A stretch of DNA of 64,000 nt from Alphaproteobacteria bacterium (lineage in GTDB: Bacteria > Myxococcota_A > UBA796 > CAJQPC01). The stretch spans positions 988,501 through 1,052,500 of the forward strand of contig JACKEV010000006.1 of NCBI GenBank assembly GCA_020632795.1. Direction: 5' to 3'. Below, piece by piece: positions 1 to 7,799 of the stretch. The notes below the pieces were generated by a model. That model saw only the letters and a program-made list of their open reading frames with translations. It was not told the DNA's origin and made no database searches. The position numbers and the translations under genes were made by a program. Position 1 is the stretch's first letter, and every line of letters begins with the position of its first letter.

Positions 1-260
1 CGCCCGTGGTGCCTGTCGCCCTGCGCTACCCCTGGGCCCAGGCCCCCCGGCCCGCCGCCGCCGTACGCGTCGGGCCGGCGATCCCGCCCGGCCGGCGGCT
101 GCTCCCGGCGCTGGAGCACGCCGTGGCCGCGCTGCTGGACGACGCGCTGACCGAGGGCCCCGCGGGCACGCCGCTGGTCCCGCCGCTGCGCCGCCCGGAC
201 CGGGCCTCCCCTGCCCTGGCCTGGCTGCACGACCGCCTGCTCGGGGGCGGGGATGGCTGA
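1..260 (+). CDS. C-terminal end of a PlsC-like acyltransferase (partial)
   Basis: Only the last 85 or so codons are in the window; the reading frame is already open at base 3 and stops at 258-260. The visible residues PVALRYPW followed by a run ending VRVGPAIPP resemble the C-terminal part of PlsC-type 1-acyl-glycerol-phosphate acyltransferases, where a VxxRY strand precedes a conserved xxxGxPI segment. The catalytic HX4D motif would lie upstream, so it cannot be checked. The stop overlaps the start of the desaturase gene that follows, which suggests one operon, and acyltransferases do occur in carotenoid ester clusters. The family call is tentative because so little is seen. Confidence 0.45.
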   Translation, partial: PVVPVALRYPWAQAPRPAAAVRVGPAIPPGRRLLPALEHAVAALLDDALTEGPAGTPLVPPLRRPDRASPALAWLHDRLLGGGDG

Positions 261-1734
261 GATCGCGGTCATCGGCGCGGGTCTGGGCGGCCTCTCGGCG
301 GCCATCGCCCTGGCCGCCGCCGGGCAGTCGGTCGACGTCTACGAGGCCTCCTCCCGGCCGGGGGGCAAGGCCGGCATCGCCGTGCTCGATGGGGTCGAGG
401 TGGACACCGGGCCCAGCGTGCTGACCCTGCCCGAGGTCATCGACGGGCTGCTGCGCCAGGCCGGCACGCGGCTTTCGGATGAGCTGACCCTGCGGCACCT
501 GTCCCCTGCGTTCCGCTACCGCTACCCCGACGGCGCCTGCGTCGACATCTTCCACGACCCCGAGGAGAGCGCCGCCAGCGTGGCCCGCGCCCTGGGCAGC
601 GACGCGGAGGCCGAGTTCCGCGACTTCCTGGCGTACGCCGCCCGCATCTGGGACATCGCCGCGCCGGCCTTCGTCTACGGGCCCGCGCCCTCTTTGGACC
701 TCGTGCGGCGCCTGGGGCCGCTGGCCATGCTCCAGTTCCGCCACGTCGACCCCTTCCGCACGATGTGGGGCGCCATCCGCAGCCGGGTGCGCTCCCCTCA
801 CCTGCGGGCTCTGTTCGCCCGATACGCCACCTACAACGGCTCGGATCCCCGCGCAGCCCCGGCCACGCTGAGCTGCATCGCCCACGTCGAGATGGGGCTG
901 GGCGGCTGGGGCGTCGAGGGCGGGGTCTACGCGCTGGTGCGGGCGCTGGTGCGGGTCGCACGGCGCCTGGGCGTGCGGCTGCACCTGGGCGCGCCGGTCC
1001 GCCGGGTGCTCGTGGAAGGGGGCAAGGCGCGCGGCGTGGTCCTGGACTCGGGGGAGCGTCGCGCGGACGCGGTGGTGTGCAACGCCGATGTCGCCCACCT
1101 CATCGGGGCGCTGCTGCCCGCGCAGCCCCCCCACGGGCTCAAGCGCCCGGCGGTGCCCTCCATGTCCGGCTGGACGGGCATCCTCAAGGCCCGCCGACGG
1201 GCCGGGGGCCGGGCGCCCCACACGGTGCTGTTCCCGGCGGACTACGCCCAGGAGTTCGCCGACATCTTCGACCGGGACCGCCCGCCCGAGGCGCCCACCG
1301 TCTACCTCTGCGCCCAGGAGCCCTGCCACGGCCGGGCAGGCTGGCCCGAGCATGAGCCGGTCTTCGTGATGGCCAACGCCCCCGCCGAGCCCGAGGGCGG
1401 GCGCGCCGCTGACACCTGGACCGCGCTGCAGGACCGCGTGCTCGCCCGCGTCCGCGACGCCGGCCTCGTCGATCCCGATGACGCCTTGATCGCAGCGCAC
1501 ACCCCCGCCGATCTCGCCCGCGCCTGGCCCGGCAGCCGAGGCAGCCTGTACGGGGCGGCGTCGAACTCGATGTTCGCGGCGTTCCAGCGGCCGGCGAACC
1601 GGGTGCGGGCGCTCCCCGGGCTCTACCTGGCCTCCGGCAGCGCCCACCCCGGCGGCGGCATGCCTCTCTGCGTGCAGTCCGGGCGCCAGGCCGCCGCAGA
1701 GATCCGCGCCGATCTGGGCCTGGCGGTCCCGTGA
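253..1734 (+). CDS. CrtI-family FAD-dependent carotenoid desaturase/oxidoreductase
   Basis: A 493-residue protein of usual CrtI length. It opens with the dinucleotide-binding motif VIGAGLGGLSAA at residues 6-17, followed by an acidic residue (YEASSRPGGKAG) that would hold the FAD ribose. The C-terminal segment LYLASGSAHPGGGMPLCVQS is the second FAD-binding signature of phytoene desaturases and related CrtD/CrtO enzymes. The likely reaction is desaturation or another oxidation of a carotenoid backbone at the membrane; the exact substrate cannot be told from sequence. ATG at 253 overlaps the stop of the upstream acyltransferase, and the stop overlaps the next gene (GTGA), so translation is probably coupled. 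Confidence 0.85.
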   Translation: MAEIAVIGAGLGGLSAAIALAAAGQSVDVYEASSRPGGKAGIAVLDGVEVDTGPSVLTLPEVIDGLLRQAGTRLSDELTLRHLSPAFRYRYPDGACVDIFHDPEESAASVARALGSDAEAEFRDFLAYAARIWDIAAPAFVYGPAPSLDLVRRLGPLAMLQFRHVDPFRTMWGAIRSRVRSPHLRALFARYATYNGSDPRAAPATLSCIAHVEMGLGGWGVEGGVYALVRALVRVARRLGVRLHLGAPVRRVLVEGGKARGVVLDSGERRADAVVCNADVAHLIGALLPAQPPHGLKRPAVPSMSGWTGILKARRRAGGRAPHTVLFPADYAQEFADIFDRDRPPEAPTVYLCAQEPCHGRAGWPEHEPVFVMANAPAEPEGGRAADTWTALQDRVLARVRDAGLVDPDDALIAAHTPADLARAWPGSRGSLYGAASNSMFAAFQRPANRVRALPGLYLASGSAHPGGGMPLCVQSGRQAAAEIRADLGLAVP

Positions 1735-2453
1735 TCGGGCTCTTGCCGCTGCTGACCCTGGCCCTGGGCGCCCCGGAGCCCGCCCCGGTGGACCTCGACC
1801 GCCCCTACGGGCTGGAGGTCACCGTCGCCAACGTCACCACCGTGCCGGTGCTGGGGGAGACCCGCGTGTTCACCCGGAGCCTGCTGCTGGTGGACTTCGA
1901 GGTGGTCGACGGCGTCCTGATCCAGCGGCAGCGGCTGTGCGCGGTGGCGGTGGACGACGACGCCCGGCTCTCCAGCACGGTGATCCCCCCGGCCTTCATC
2001 GCCGCCTTCCCGCACCAGCAGCACGCCGTGTCGTTGGAGCGCGAGGGCGGCGCCTGGCGCTACCACGCCGACCCGGGCCCGGTGTACATCGGCTTCGACC
2101 CCGCGCAGACCGGGGGCCCGCTCCCCCAGGAGGTCGACAGCGTGGGCGTCGTGGACTGGGACGGGGACGGCGCGCCCGGCGCCACGGTGAACCTCGTGGT
2201 CCCGGTGCTGGGGGCGATCGACCTCTACATCGCGCAGGCCGGGCACAGCCTGCTCAACGGGGCGGTGCTCGCCGACGGGAGCATCGCGGGGCACGTCGAG
2301 ATCCGCACCCTCGACCAGCGCACCCTCGGCGCCAGCCACCGGCTGTTCCACACCAGCCCGGCGATCCGCCCCGTGCCAGCGCTGAGCACGTTCCGCCTCG
2401 CGCCCCTGGAGCCGGGCATGGACTGCGCCGATCTGGCCTCAGCGTGGTGGTAG
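1731..2453 (+). CDS. Secreted protein of unknown function
   Basis: A 240-residue protein starting with GTG in a GTGA overlap with the desaturase stop. The first 15 or so residues (MIGLLPLLTLALGAPEP) form a short hydrophobic signal-like segment, so the mature protein is probably periplasmic. The rest is a soluble, valine- and aspartate-rich sequence with two cysteines (one near the middle, one near the C-terminus) and the segment VVDWDGDGAPGA, which resembles a loop of the kind that binds calcium. I do not recognise the family. Placement directly after a CrtI-like gene suggests co-expression but says little about function. Confidence 0.7.
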   Translation: MIGLLPLLTLALGAPEPAPVDLDRPYGLEVTVANVTTVPVLGETRVFTRSLLLVDFEVVDGVLIQRQRLCAVAVDDDARLSSTVIPPAFIAAFPHQQHAVSLEREGGAWRYHADPGPVYIGFDPAQTGGPLPQEVDSVGVVDWDGDGAPGATVNLVVPVLGAIDLYIAQAGHSLLNGAVLADGSIAGHVEIRTLDQRTLGASHRLFHTSPAIRPVPALSTFRLAPLEPGMDCADLASAWW

Positions 2454-2494
2454 GATGGCGGCCACATCCCAAGCCCATCCGCTGAGCAGGCTTC

Positions 2495-2833
2495 ATGAAG
2501 ATCGAGACCGATGAGTATGTGGTCGACTGCACCCGCCCGCACCTCGCCGTGCTGAGCGGCGCGATGCGGCTGGCCAGCCCCAAGGCCTACCAGGACCTGT
2601 TCGAGCACGTCCACGAGGGCCTCAGCCACGCCGAGGACACCTACACCATCGACCTGCAGGGCGTGCAGTTCATGAACAGCGCGGGCATCACCGCGATGGC
2701 CCGGCTGGTCCTGGCCGCGCGCAAGCTCGACCGGCCGCTGGTCATCCGGGCCTCCGCCGCGGTGCCCTGGCAGAAGAAGACCATCGCGTCGCTGGAGCGG
2801 CTGCACCCCAGGCTGCAGGTGGACCTGTCGTGA
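2495..2833 (+). CDS. STAS-like anti-sigma-factor-antagonist-type regulator (slr1659-like)
   Basis: A 112-residue protein of STAS-domain size. The central segment TYTIDLQGVQFMNSAGITAM matches the STAS pattern in which a strand ends in D, then a loop NSAGI carries the Ser that is phosphorylated and dephosphorylated in SpoIIAA-type switches. The Ser in FMNSAG (about residue 57) is the candidate site. AGG-type ribosome binding site lies just before ATG 2495. It heads a four-gene set with a PP2C phosphatase (4245-5783) and an ATP-binding protein (5780-6349), the classic parts of a partner-switching module. It resembles the cyanobacterial slr1659 group, from memory of family naming only. Confidence 0.75.
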   Translation: MKIETDEYVVDCTRPHLAVLSGAMRLASPKAYQDLFEHVHEGLSHAEDTYTIDLQGVQFMNSAGITAMARLVLAARKLDRPLVIRASAAVPWQKKTIASLERLHPRLQVDLS

Positions 2834-4248
2834 GCCTGGACGGGATCGCGCTGCGCTGGATGCGCTTTGAGGACGTCGAGGCAGAGCTGATGGCTCTGCG
2901 TCGGGCCGTGTTCATCGACGAGCAGGGCCTGACCGAGGCCGAGGTCGCCGACCCCACCGACGCCGAGGGCGTGCACCTCTGCGCCTTCGCCGACGGCGAG
3001 CTGGTCGCGGCGGTCTCGGCCTATGTGTTCGAGGATCCCGATGACGAGGGCGTCACGGAGTGGGGTCTCGCGCCTTCGCGCGGGCCGGTGGTGCGCTTCA
3101 CCAAGCGGGTCACCACCCCGGCCTTCCGGGGGAGGGGCCTCTCCGCCCTGCTGCTGGCGGGCCTGTTCCACGCCGCCCACGAGGTCGTCCGCCCCTGTGC
3201 GGCGTTCTTCGTGCTCAAGGGCCCCCACCGGGCGATGAGCGACGCTCTGGCCCGGCTCTCCGGGCTGCCCGCCGAGGCCCGGGGCGACGTCCTGCTGCAC
3301 GCCGCCCGCACCCTGTCGGACTGCGACCGGCAGATGCGGCTGGCCCGGGACCAGATCGAGCGCAGCGTGTCGAAGACCGGCCTCGCGCTGCCCTCCCTGA
3401 CCCGCCACCTCCTCGAGCGCGGGCTGGGGCGCTGGCTGGGCGCCGAGCGGCTGGCCGGCGAGAACCTCTACACCGAGACCCTGAACCTGCGCGACGAGCT
3501 GCCCCGCCTGACCGCCCAGGAGCGCATCCTGTTCGGCTACCAGCGGCACCACCTCGTGCAGGCCGGGCTGCCGCCGGGGCCCGCCACCCTGGTGGACCTG
3601 GGCTGCGGGCCGGGCTCCTACCTGGCCATGATGGCGCGCATGCCGGAGCTGGCGGGCTACACCCTCATCGGCGTGGACCAGTGCCCCCAGATGATCGCGC
3701 AGGGCCGGCTGGAGCGCCCCGGGCTGGCCTGGCATCAGGCCAGCGCCTACACGCTGCCCCTGGCCGACCGATCGGTCGACGTGGTCCACGCGTCGTTCCT
3801 GTTCATCAACCTGCGCAGCCCGGACCTGGCCCTGGCCGAGATCGCGCGGGTGTTGAAGCCCGGCGGCATCTTCTATGTGGTCGACGTGCACGACCCCACC
3901 TTCCAGGGGCCGCCCGAGATCCTGGCCCTGGTCGCCGCCTACCACGCCGGCAACAACGCCAGCCGGCGGATCATGGCGGAGCTGCCCGCCCGCGCGGCGA
4001 GCTGGGGCTTCACCCTCACCCGCACCGCCGCGACGCCCCTGGTCAACGACCTGCCGGAGACCGGCGTCGAGGTCCACCCCGACCGGGTGCGCATGGGGCG
4101 GATGAACCTGTGGGGCCTGCTGTCCTTCTTCGGCCAGCCCGAGGCGCTGGAGGAGCCCTTCGAGCGCGCCCGCGAGGTCTACCTGCGCGGCGAGGACGAG
4201 GTCCAGGTCAGCGTGCTGACCCAGGTCTACCGGCTGGGGGCGCCGTGA
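2830..4248 (+). CDS. Fusion of GNAT acetyltransferase-like domain and SAM-dependent methyltransferase
   Basis: A 472-residue two-domain protein. Residues about 5-150 resemble a GNAT N-acyltransferase: VFIDEQG near residue 30 and FRGRGLSALLLAGL near residue 100 match the acetyl-CoA-binding R/Q-x-x-G-x-G/A turn. Residues about 255-380 are a class I methyltransferase, with motif I LVDLGCGPGSYL, an acidic residue after strand 2 (LIGVDQCPQM) and a post-motif segment VLKPGGIFYVVD. A helical linker of about 100 residues joins them. GTG start overlaps the STAS stop, and the stop overlaps the phosphatase start. Its presence inside a partner-switching operon suggests it may be an output or target of that switch; the substrate is unknown. 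Confidence 0.75.
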   Translation: MSLDGIALRWMRFEDVEAELMALRRAVFIDEQGLTEAEVADPTDAEGVHLCAFADGELVAAVSAYVFEDPDDEGVTEWGLAPSRGPVVRFTKRVTTPAFRGRGLSALLLAGLFHAAHEVVRPCAAFFVLKGPHRAMSDALARLSGLPAEARGDVLLHAARTLSDCDRQMRLARDQIERSVSKTGLALPSLTRHLLERGLGRWLGAERLAGENLYTETLNLRDELPRLTAQERILFGYQRHHLVQAGLPPGPATLVDLGCGPGSYLAMMARMPELAGYTLIGVDQCPQMIAQGRLERPGLAWHQASAYTLPLADRSVDVVHASFLFINLRSPDLALAEIARVLKPGGIFYVVDVHDPTFQGPPEILALVAAYHAGNNASRRIMAELPARAASWGFTLTRTAATPLVNDLPETGVEVHPDRVRMGRMNLWGLLSFFGQPEALEEPFERAREVYLRGEDEVQVSVLTQVYRLGAP

Positions 4249-5783
4249 AGCGCACCGACGCCCTGGCCGAGGCCGCCGAGATCCTGCGGGCGCCCTCCGA
4301 GACCACCAAGCGGCGCATCCTGCTGGCCGTGAACCTGATCCTCGGCGGGCTGTTCGCCGCCTGGATCGCCTACAACCTGGCCACGGCGGGGCGGCTCCCG
4401 GATCCCGGGCGCGACAACTGGCTGATGCCGCTGATGGTGCTCATCAACCTGGCCTCGGCCGCCTACAACGGCGCGGTGCTGTCCCACCGACGCGAGGCCA
4501 CCGAGCAGCTCGACACGCTCTGGCGGGTCGCGTCGCTGCTGATCCTGTACGTGCTCTGCCTGAGCGTGGTCCACCAGAACCCGAACACCGCCACCAGCCT
4601 GCTGGTGGACCAGTTCCTCTCGGTCATCTCCATCTTCCTGACCGGGCTGTTGCTGGGGCGGTGGGCGGCGCTGGGCTGGTTCGGGGTCACGCTGCTGAGC
4701 CTCTATGTTGCAGTGCAAAATCTCGGCTCGGACTTCGTCTACACCCTGATGACGAGCGCCGAGGTTGCTGCGTTGCAGCAAAGCGGAGAAGCAGCCCTCA
4801 ACGCCCGCACCCAACAGGCCCTCGACGAGCACCTCCTGCCCCTCCCCGTGAGCCTCTACGCGGTGGTCTCCGGGCTCTTCGCCACCATCACCCTGGCCGC
4901 CACCTGGTTCGAGGCCGGGCTCCTGCGGGGCCTGGTGGACAAGCTGCCGGTGGCGCTGACCAAGATCGAGGAGGGCGCGGTCGAGCAGGCCCGGCTGGAG
5001 GAGGAGAACACCCGCCTCTCCGCCGAGCTGGACGTGGCCCAGCGCATCCAGGCGATGGTGCTGCCCAACGAGGACGAGCTGGCCGCGGTGCCCGGCATGG
5101 AGATCGCCGCCCGCATGGTGCCGGCCACCGAGGTGGGCGGCGACCTCTACGACGTGCTGGTCCAGCCCGACGGCTCGGTGTGCCTGGTCATCGGCGACGT
5201 CACCGACCACGGTCTGCGCTCCGGCGTGGTCATGCTCATGGCCCAGAGCGCCGTGCGCAGCGCGCTGGAGGAGTCCGGCGTGGACCTCGCCCGCACCCTG
5301 GTGCGGGCCAACTCGATCCTCTACCAGAACGTCCAGGTCCGCATGCGGGACGCGATGTCCCGCAACCTGACCCTGAGCCTGCTGCACTACCGCGACGGCC
5401 GGCTCCGCGTGGCGGGCTACCACGAGAGCGTCATCGTGGTGCGCCGCCAGGGAGCGCCCGAGTTCGTGAAGACCTCGGGCCTGGGCACCTGGGTGGGCCT
5501 GATGGACGACATCGACGGGCTGCTGGGGGTCGAGGAGCTGAGCCTGGACCCCGGCGACCTGGTGGTGCTCTACACCGACGGCGCGACCGAGGCGATGAAC
5601 CCCGCCGGCGAGGAGTTCGGCCCCGCGCGCATCGCCGACATCGTCGCCGAGCTGCGCGACCAGCCCGCCCAGGCCATCGTCGACGCCCTGTTCCAGCGCA
5701 TCCACGACTGGATGGCCGGCGCCGCGCTCGAGGACGACATCTCCCTGCTGGTCGCCCGCTGCGCCAAGGAGCCCCCCCCATGA
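4245..5783 (+). CDS. Membrane-anchored PP2C/SpoIIE-type serine phosphatase
   Basis: A 512-residue protein. The open frame extends much further upstream, but GTG 4245 is chosen because it forms a GTGA overlap with the preceding stop and directly precedes the first transmembrane helix. About six hydrophobic segments occupy residues 25-235, then a coiled-coil linker (ARLEEENTRLSAELDVAQRI) leads to a SpoIIE domain from about residue 265. Metal-binding acidic motifs are visible in EVGGDLYDVL (about residues 294-303), VIGDVTDHG, LYTDGATEAMN and EDDISLLVAR. It would dephosphorylate a Ser/Thr-phosphorylated STAS protein, presumably the one encoded at 2495. Bases 4705-4795 are clearly less GC-rich than the rest of the gene. 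Confidence 0.88.
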   Translation: MKRTDALAEAAEILRAPSETTKRRILLAVNLILGGLFAAWIAYNLATAGRLPDPGRDNWLMPLMVLINLASAAYNGAVLSHRREATEQLDTLWRVASLLILYVLCLSVVHQNPNTATSLLVDQFLSVISIFLTGLLLGRWAALGWFGVTLLSLYVAVQNLGSDFVYTLMTSAEVAALQQSGEAALNARTQQALDEHLLPLPVSLYAVVSGLFATITLAATWFEAGLLRGLVDKLPVALTKIEEGAVEQARLEEENTRLSAELDVAQRIQAMVLPNEDELAAVPGMEIAARMVPATEVGGDLYDVLVQPDGSVCLVIGDVTDHGLRSGVVMLMAQSAVRSALEESGVDLARTLVRANSILYQNVQVRMRDAMSRNLTLSLLHYRDGRLRVAGYHESVIVVRRQGAPEFVKTSGLGTWVGLMDDIDGLLGVEELSLDPGDLVVLYTDGATEAMNPAGEEFGPARIADIVAELRDQPAQAIVDALFQRIHDWMAGAALEDDISLLVARCAKEPPP

Positions 5784-6349
5784 GCCCCCGCATCCTGGGA
5801 GACTTCGACCTGCTGCCCGAGGGCCTCATCCCGGAGGGCGCGCTGGACCTGCGGCTCTCGGCGGCCGATCTGGGCAGCCACTGGGCCCGCTGCGCGCTGC
5901 TCTCCGACACCGTGGGCCGCTATGTCTCCTTCGCCTTCCGAGAGCAGCCCCACCCCGACGCCGGGCTGGTGTTCAACACCGTCTCCACGGTGTTCCAGGA
6001 GCTGATCGAGAACGCCGCGAAGTTCTCCCGTCGCCGCGACGCCTGGGTGGACGTGCGGCTGCGCCACTACGGCCGGGTGCTGATGCTGGAGGTGGCCAAC
6101 ACCTCCTCGGCGGCCTCGATGGAGCGCTTCGCCCCCAAGGCCGAGGCCCTGTTCGAGGCCGAGGACCTGGAGGAGCTGTTCATCGACACCCTGGTGGCCA
6201 ACGCCGACTTCACCACCCGCTCGGGCATCGGGCTGCTGCTGCTGCTCAAGGACCACCCGGTGAAGCTGGGCATCCGCCTGGGCGAGGACCCCGAGGGCCG
6301 GCCCCAGGTGACCACCCGGGCCTTCGTCTACCTCGACGATCTGGCGTGA
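5780..6349 (+). CDS. ATP-binding (histidine-kinase-like) regulator, slr1658-like
   Basis: A 189-residue protein overlapping the phosphatase stop (ATGA). The segment TVFQELIENAAKFSRR (about residues 70-85) has the E-x-x-x-N form of the N-box in GHKL ATPases, and TRSGIGLLLLLKDH (about residues 146-159) resembles the G-box region that closes over ATP. No full set of G1/G2 boxes is obvious. Together with the STAS protein and PP2C phosphatase it completes a kinase/phosphatase/antagonist set, so it is most likely the serine kinase or anti-sigma-like partner. It resembles the slr1658 / SiaB-type family; that placement is from memory of the family. Confidence 0.65.
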   Translation: MSPRILGDFDLLPEGLIPEGALDLRLSAADLGSHWARCALLSDTVGRYVSFAFREQPHPDAGLVFNTVSTVFQELIENAAKFSRRRDAWVDVRLRHYGRVLMLEVANTSSAASMERFAPKAEALFEAEDLEELFIDTLVANADFTTRSGIGLLLLLKDHPVKLGIRLGEDPEGRPQVTTRAFVYLDDLA

Positions 6350-6353
6350 GCCC

Positions 6354-7748
6354 TCACGGCGCGGGCGGCGGGGGGTTCGGCGACGCCGCGCCCGTCCCGC
6401 GCAGGCCCTGCTGCCAGAACGCCATCTCGGGGGAGCTGTCCAGGAACAAGAGCCCCCGGAAGTGGGCGGCGGGGACCAGGGTGCCGGTGCCGGGGTGCCC
6501 GAAGCCGTAGGCGGTGTCGGGCGCCAGGAACGATCCGTCCGCGCTGGCGGCGGCGAGATCGATCAGCAGCGGAGACGCGCCGACCTCCGTGAGGGCCGCC
6601 TCGGCGCTGTTCTGACGGGCCCGGGAGGTGTTGGTGCCCTGGCCGGGCCAGTTGTAGACGACCTCATCGGCGACGAAGCCGATGGGCGCGTAGTCGTCGC
6701 CCAGCGCGGTCGCCAGGTGGCTGCCCATGTCCACCCAGCCCTGCGGGTAGACATACGGCGCGATCTGCTCCCCTGCGGCCACGATGTGGGCGTTGTGGGC
6801 GAAGATGATCACCTTGTCCTCGGGCGCGCGCAGGGCCCGCAGGGCCTGGAAGACCTCGAACATGCCCTGGTCGCGGGCGTCCCAGCCGGCGGGCCCGGGG
6901 TCGTAGAGCTGGGTCATCTCGCCGTGGGCGGCGCCGATGGCGGTCACCGCGATGTGGGCCAGCGCCACGGTCTCGGCGTCGTGGGCCGCGCTCACCGCGG
7001 TGGCGTGGGTCTCCAGCCAGGCGTCCACCTGAGGCAGGGTCGCCTCACAGCGCGCGCCGCGCTCCTCCGGCCAGGCGCCCGTGCCGTCCATGACCGCGGC
7101 GGCCTCGGGGTCGGCGTACAGGGCGGTGAGGTCGGCGTAGCCCGCGCCGAAGCAGTCCGAGACGCCGTCGCGCAGCGCCTGGGTGCCCTCGGCGTCGACG
7201 CCCTCCAGCAGGCCGCGCAGCCAGGGGCCGTCCCGCCAGGGCTCCTGGATGTCGAACCCCCAGAAGTGCACGACGTCGTCGGGGTGGGCGCTGTTCCACG
7301 CGCAGAGCCACTCCATGACCCGCCCCTGGTCGGCGCTCTGCCAGACCGAGAAGTACAGGCCCGCCATCGCGTCGACCAGCGCGCCCTCGCAGCGCTCCAC
7401 GTAGGGGCGGCTGGACTCGGCGGTCAGCCAGGGGCCCTCGAAGGCCACCGCCCGGAAGCCCAGCTCCTCGACGAGGTAGGGGATGATGCGGGCGCGGGCG
7501 GCGTGGTAGCCGCCGGAGTAGTGCACGCTCTCCCCCAGCGCGGTGACCCGGGCGTCGCCGATGATGGCGCCCAGGGGGGCCAGATCGTCGACCTCCGCGC
7601 CCCATTCCAGGGTGTCGAGGGTGAAGATGCCCGGCGCCACCTCCCGGGAGACCTCGGCGCTGTCGTCGGTCGGCGAGGTGTCCGGCGGCGCGCTGTCGAG
7701 GGCGTCCTTCTCGGTGCACCCGAGGGCGAGCAGGATCAGGGGGAGCAT
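6354..7748 (-). CDS. Erythromycin-esterase-like lipoprotein hydrolase
   Basis: A 464-residue protein with a lipobox LLALGC (lipidation at Cys11) followed by an Asp/Ser/Thr/Pro-rich linker, so probably an outer-membrane or periplasmic lipoprotein. The family signature of erythromycin esterase-like enzymes is visible: ALGESVHYSGGYH with Glu73 and His76, AFEGPW with Glu104, and later IIFAHNAHI with a conserved His. These Glu/His residues form the esterase active site in EreA/EreB. A GGAGG ribosome binding site sits five bases before ATG 7748. It lies 51 bases downstream of the CHAT-NACHT gene on the same strand. Real substrate unknown; many chromosomal members do not act on macrolides. Confidence 0.82.
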   Translation of the reverse strand: MLPLILLALGCTEKDALDSAPPDTSPTDDSAEVSREVAPGIFTLDTLEWGAEVDDLAPLGAIIGDARVTALGESVHYSGGYHAARARIIPYLVEELGFRAVAFEGPWLTAESSRPYVERCEGALVDAMAGLYFSVWQSADQGRVMEWLCAWNSAHPDDVVHFWGFDIQEPWRDGPWLRGLLEGVDAEGTQALRDGVSDCFGAGYADLTALYADPEAAAVMDGTGAWPEERGARCEATLPQVDAWLETHATAVSAAHDAETVALAHIAVTAIGAAHGEMTQLYDPGPAGWDARDQGMFEVFQALRALRAPEDKVIIFAHNAHIVAAGEQIAPYVYPQGWVDMGSHLATALGDDYAPIGFVADEVVYNWPGQGTNTSRARQNSAEAALTEVGASPLLIDLAAASADGSFLAPDTAYGFGHPGTGTLVPAAHFRGLLFLDSSPEMAFWQQGLRGTGAASPNPPPPAP

Positions 7749-7799
7749 GGGGGCCTCCGAGGGGTTGCAGAAGGCAGGTGTCGGACCGGGGCCGGGCTG

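Noticed and set aside
3060..4244. Upstream extension of the phosphatase frame
   Set aside because: The extra 395 codons overlie the GNAT-methyltransferase gene and read as low-complexity Arg/Ala/Pro sequence; the true start is GTG 4245.
2830..4248. Microviridin-type N-acetyltransferase role for the GNAT domain
   Set aside because: The gene is 15 kb from the precursor and locked by overlaps into the partner-switching operon, so there is no reason to link it to the graspetide.
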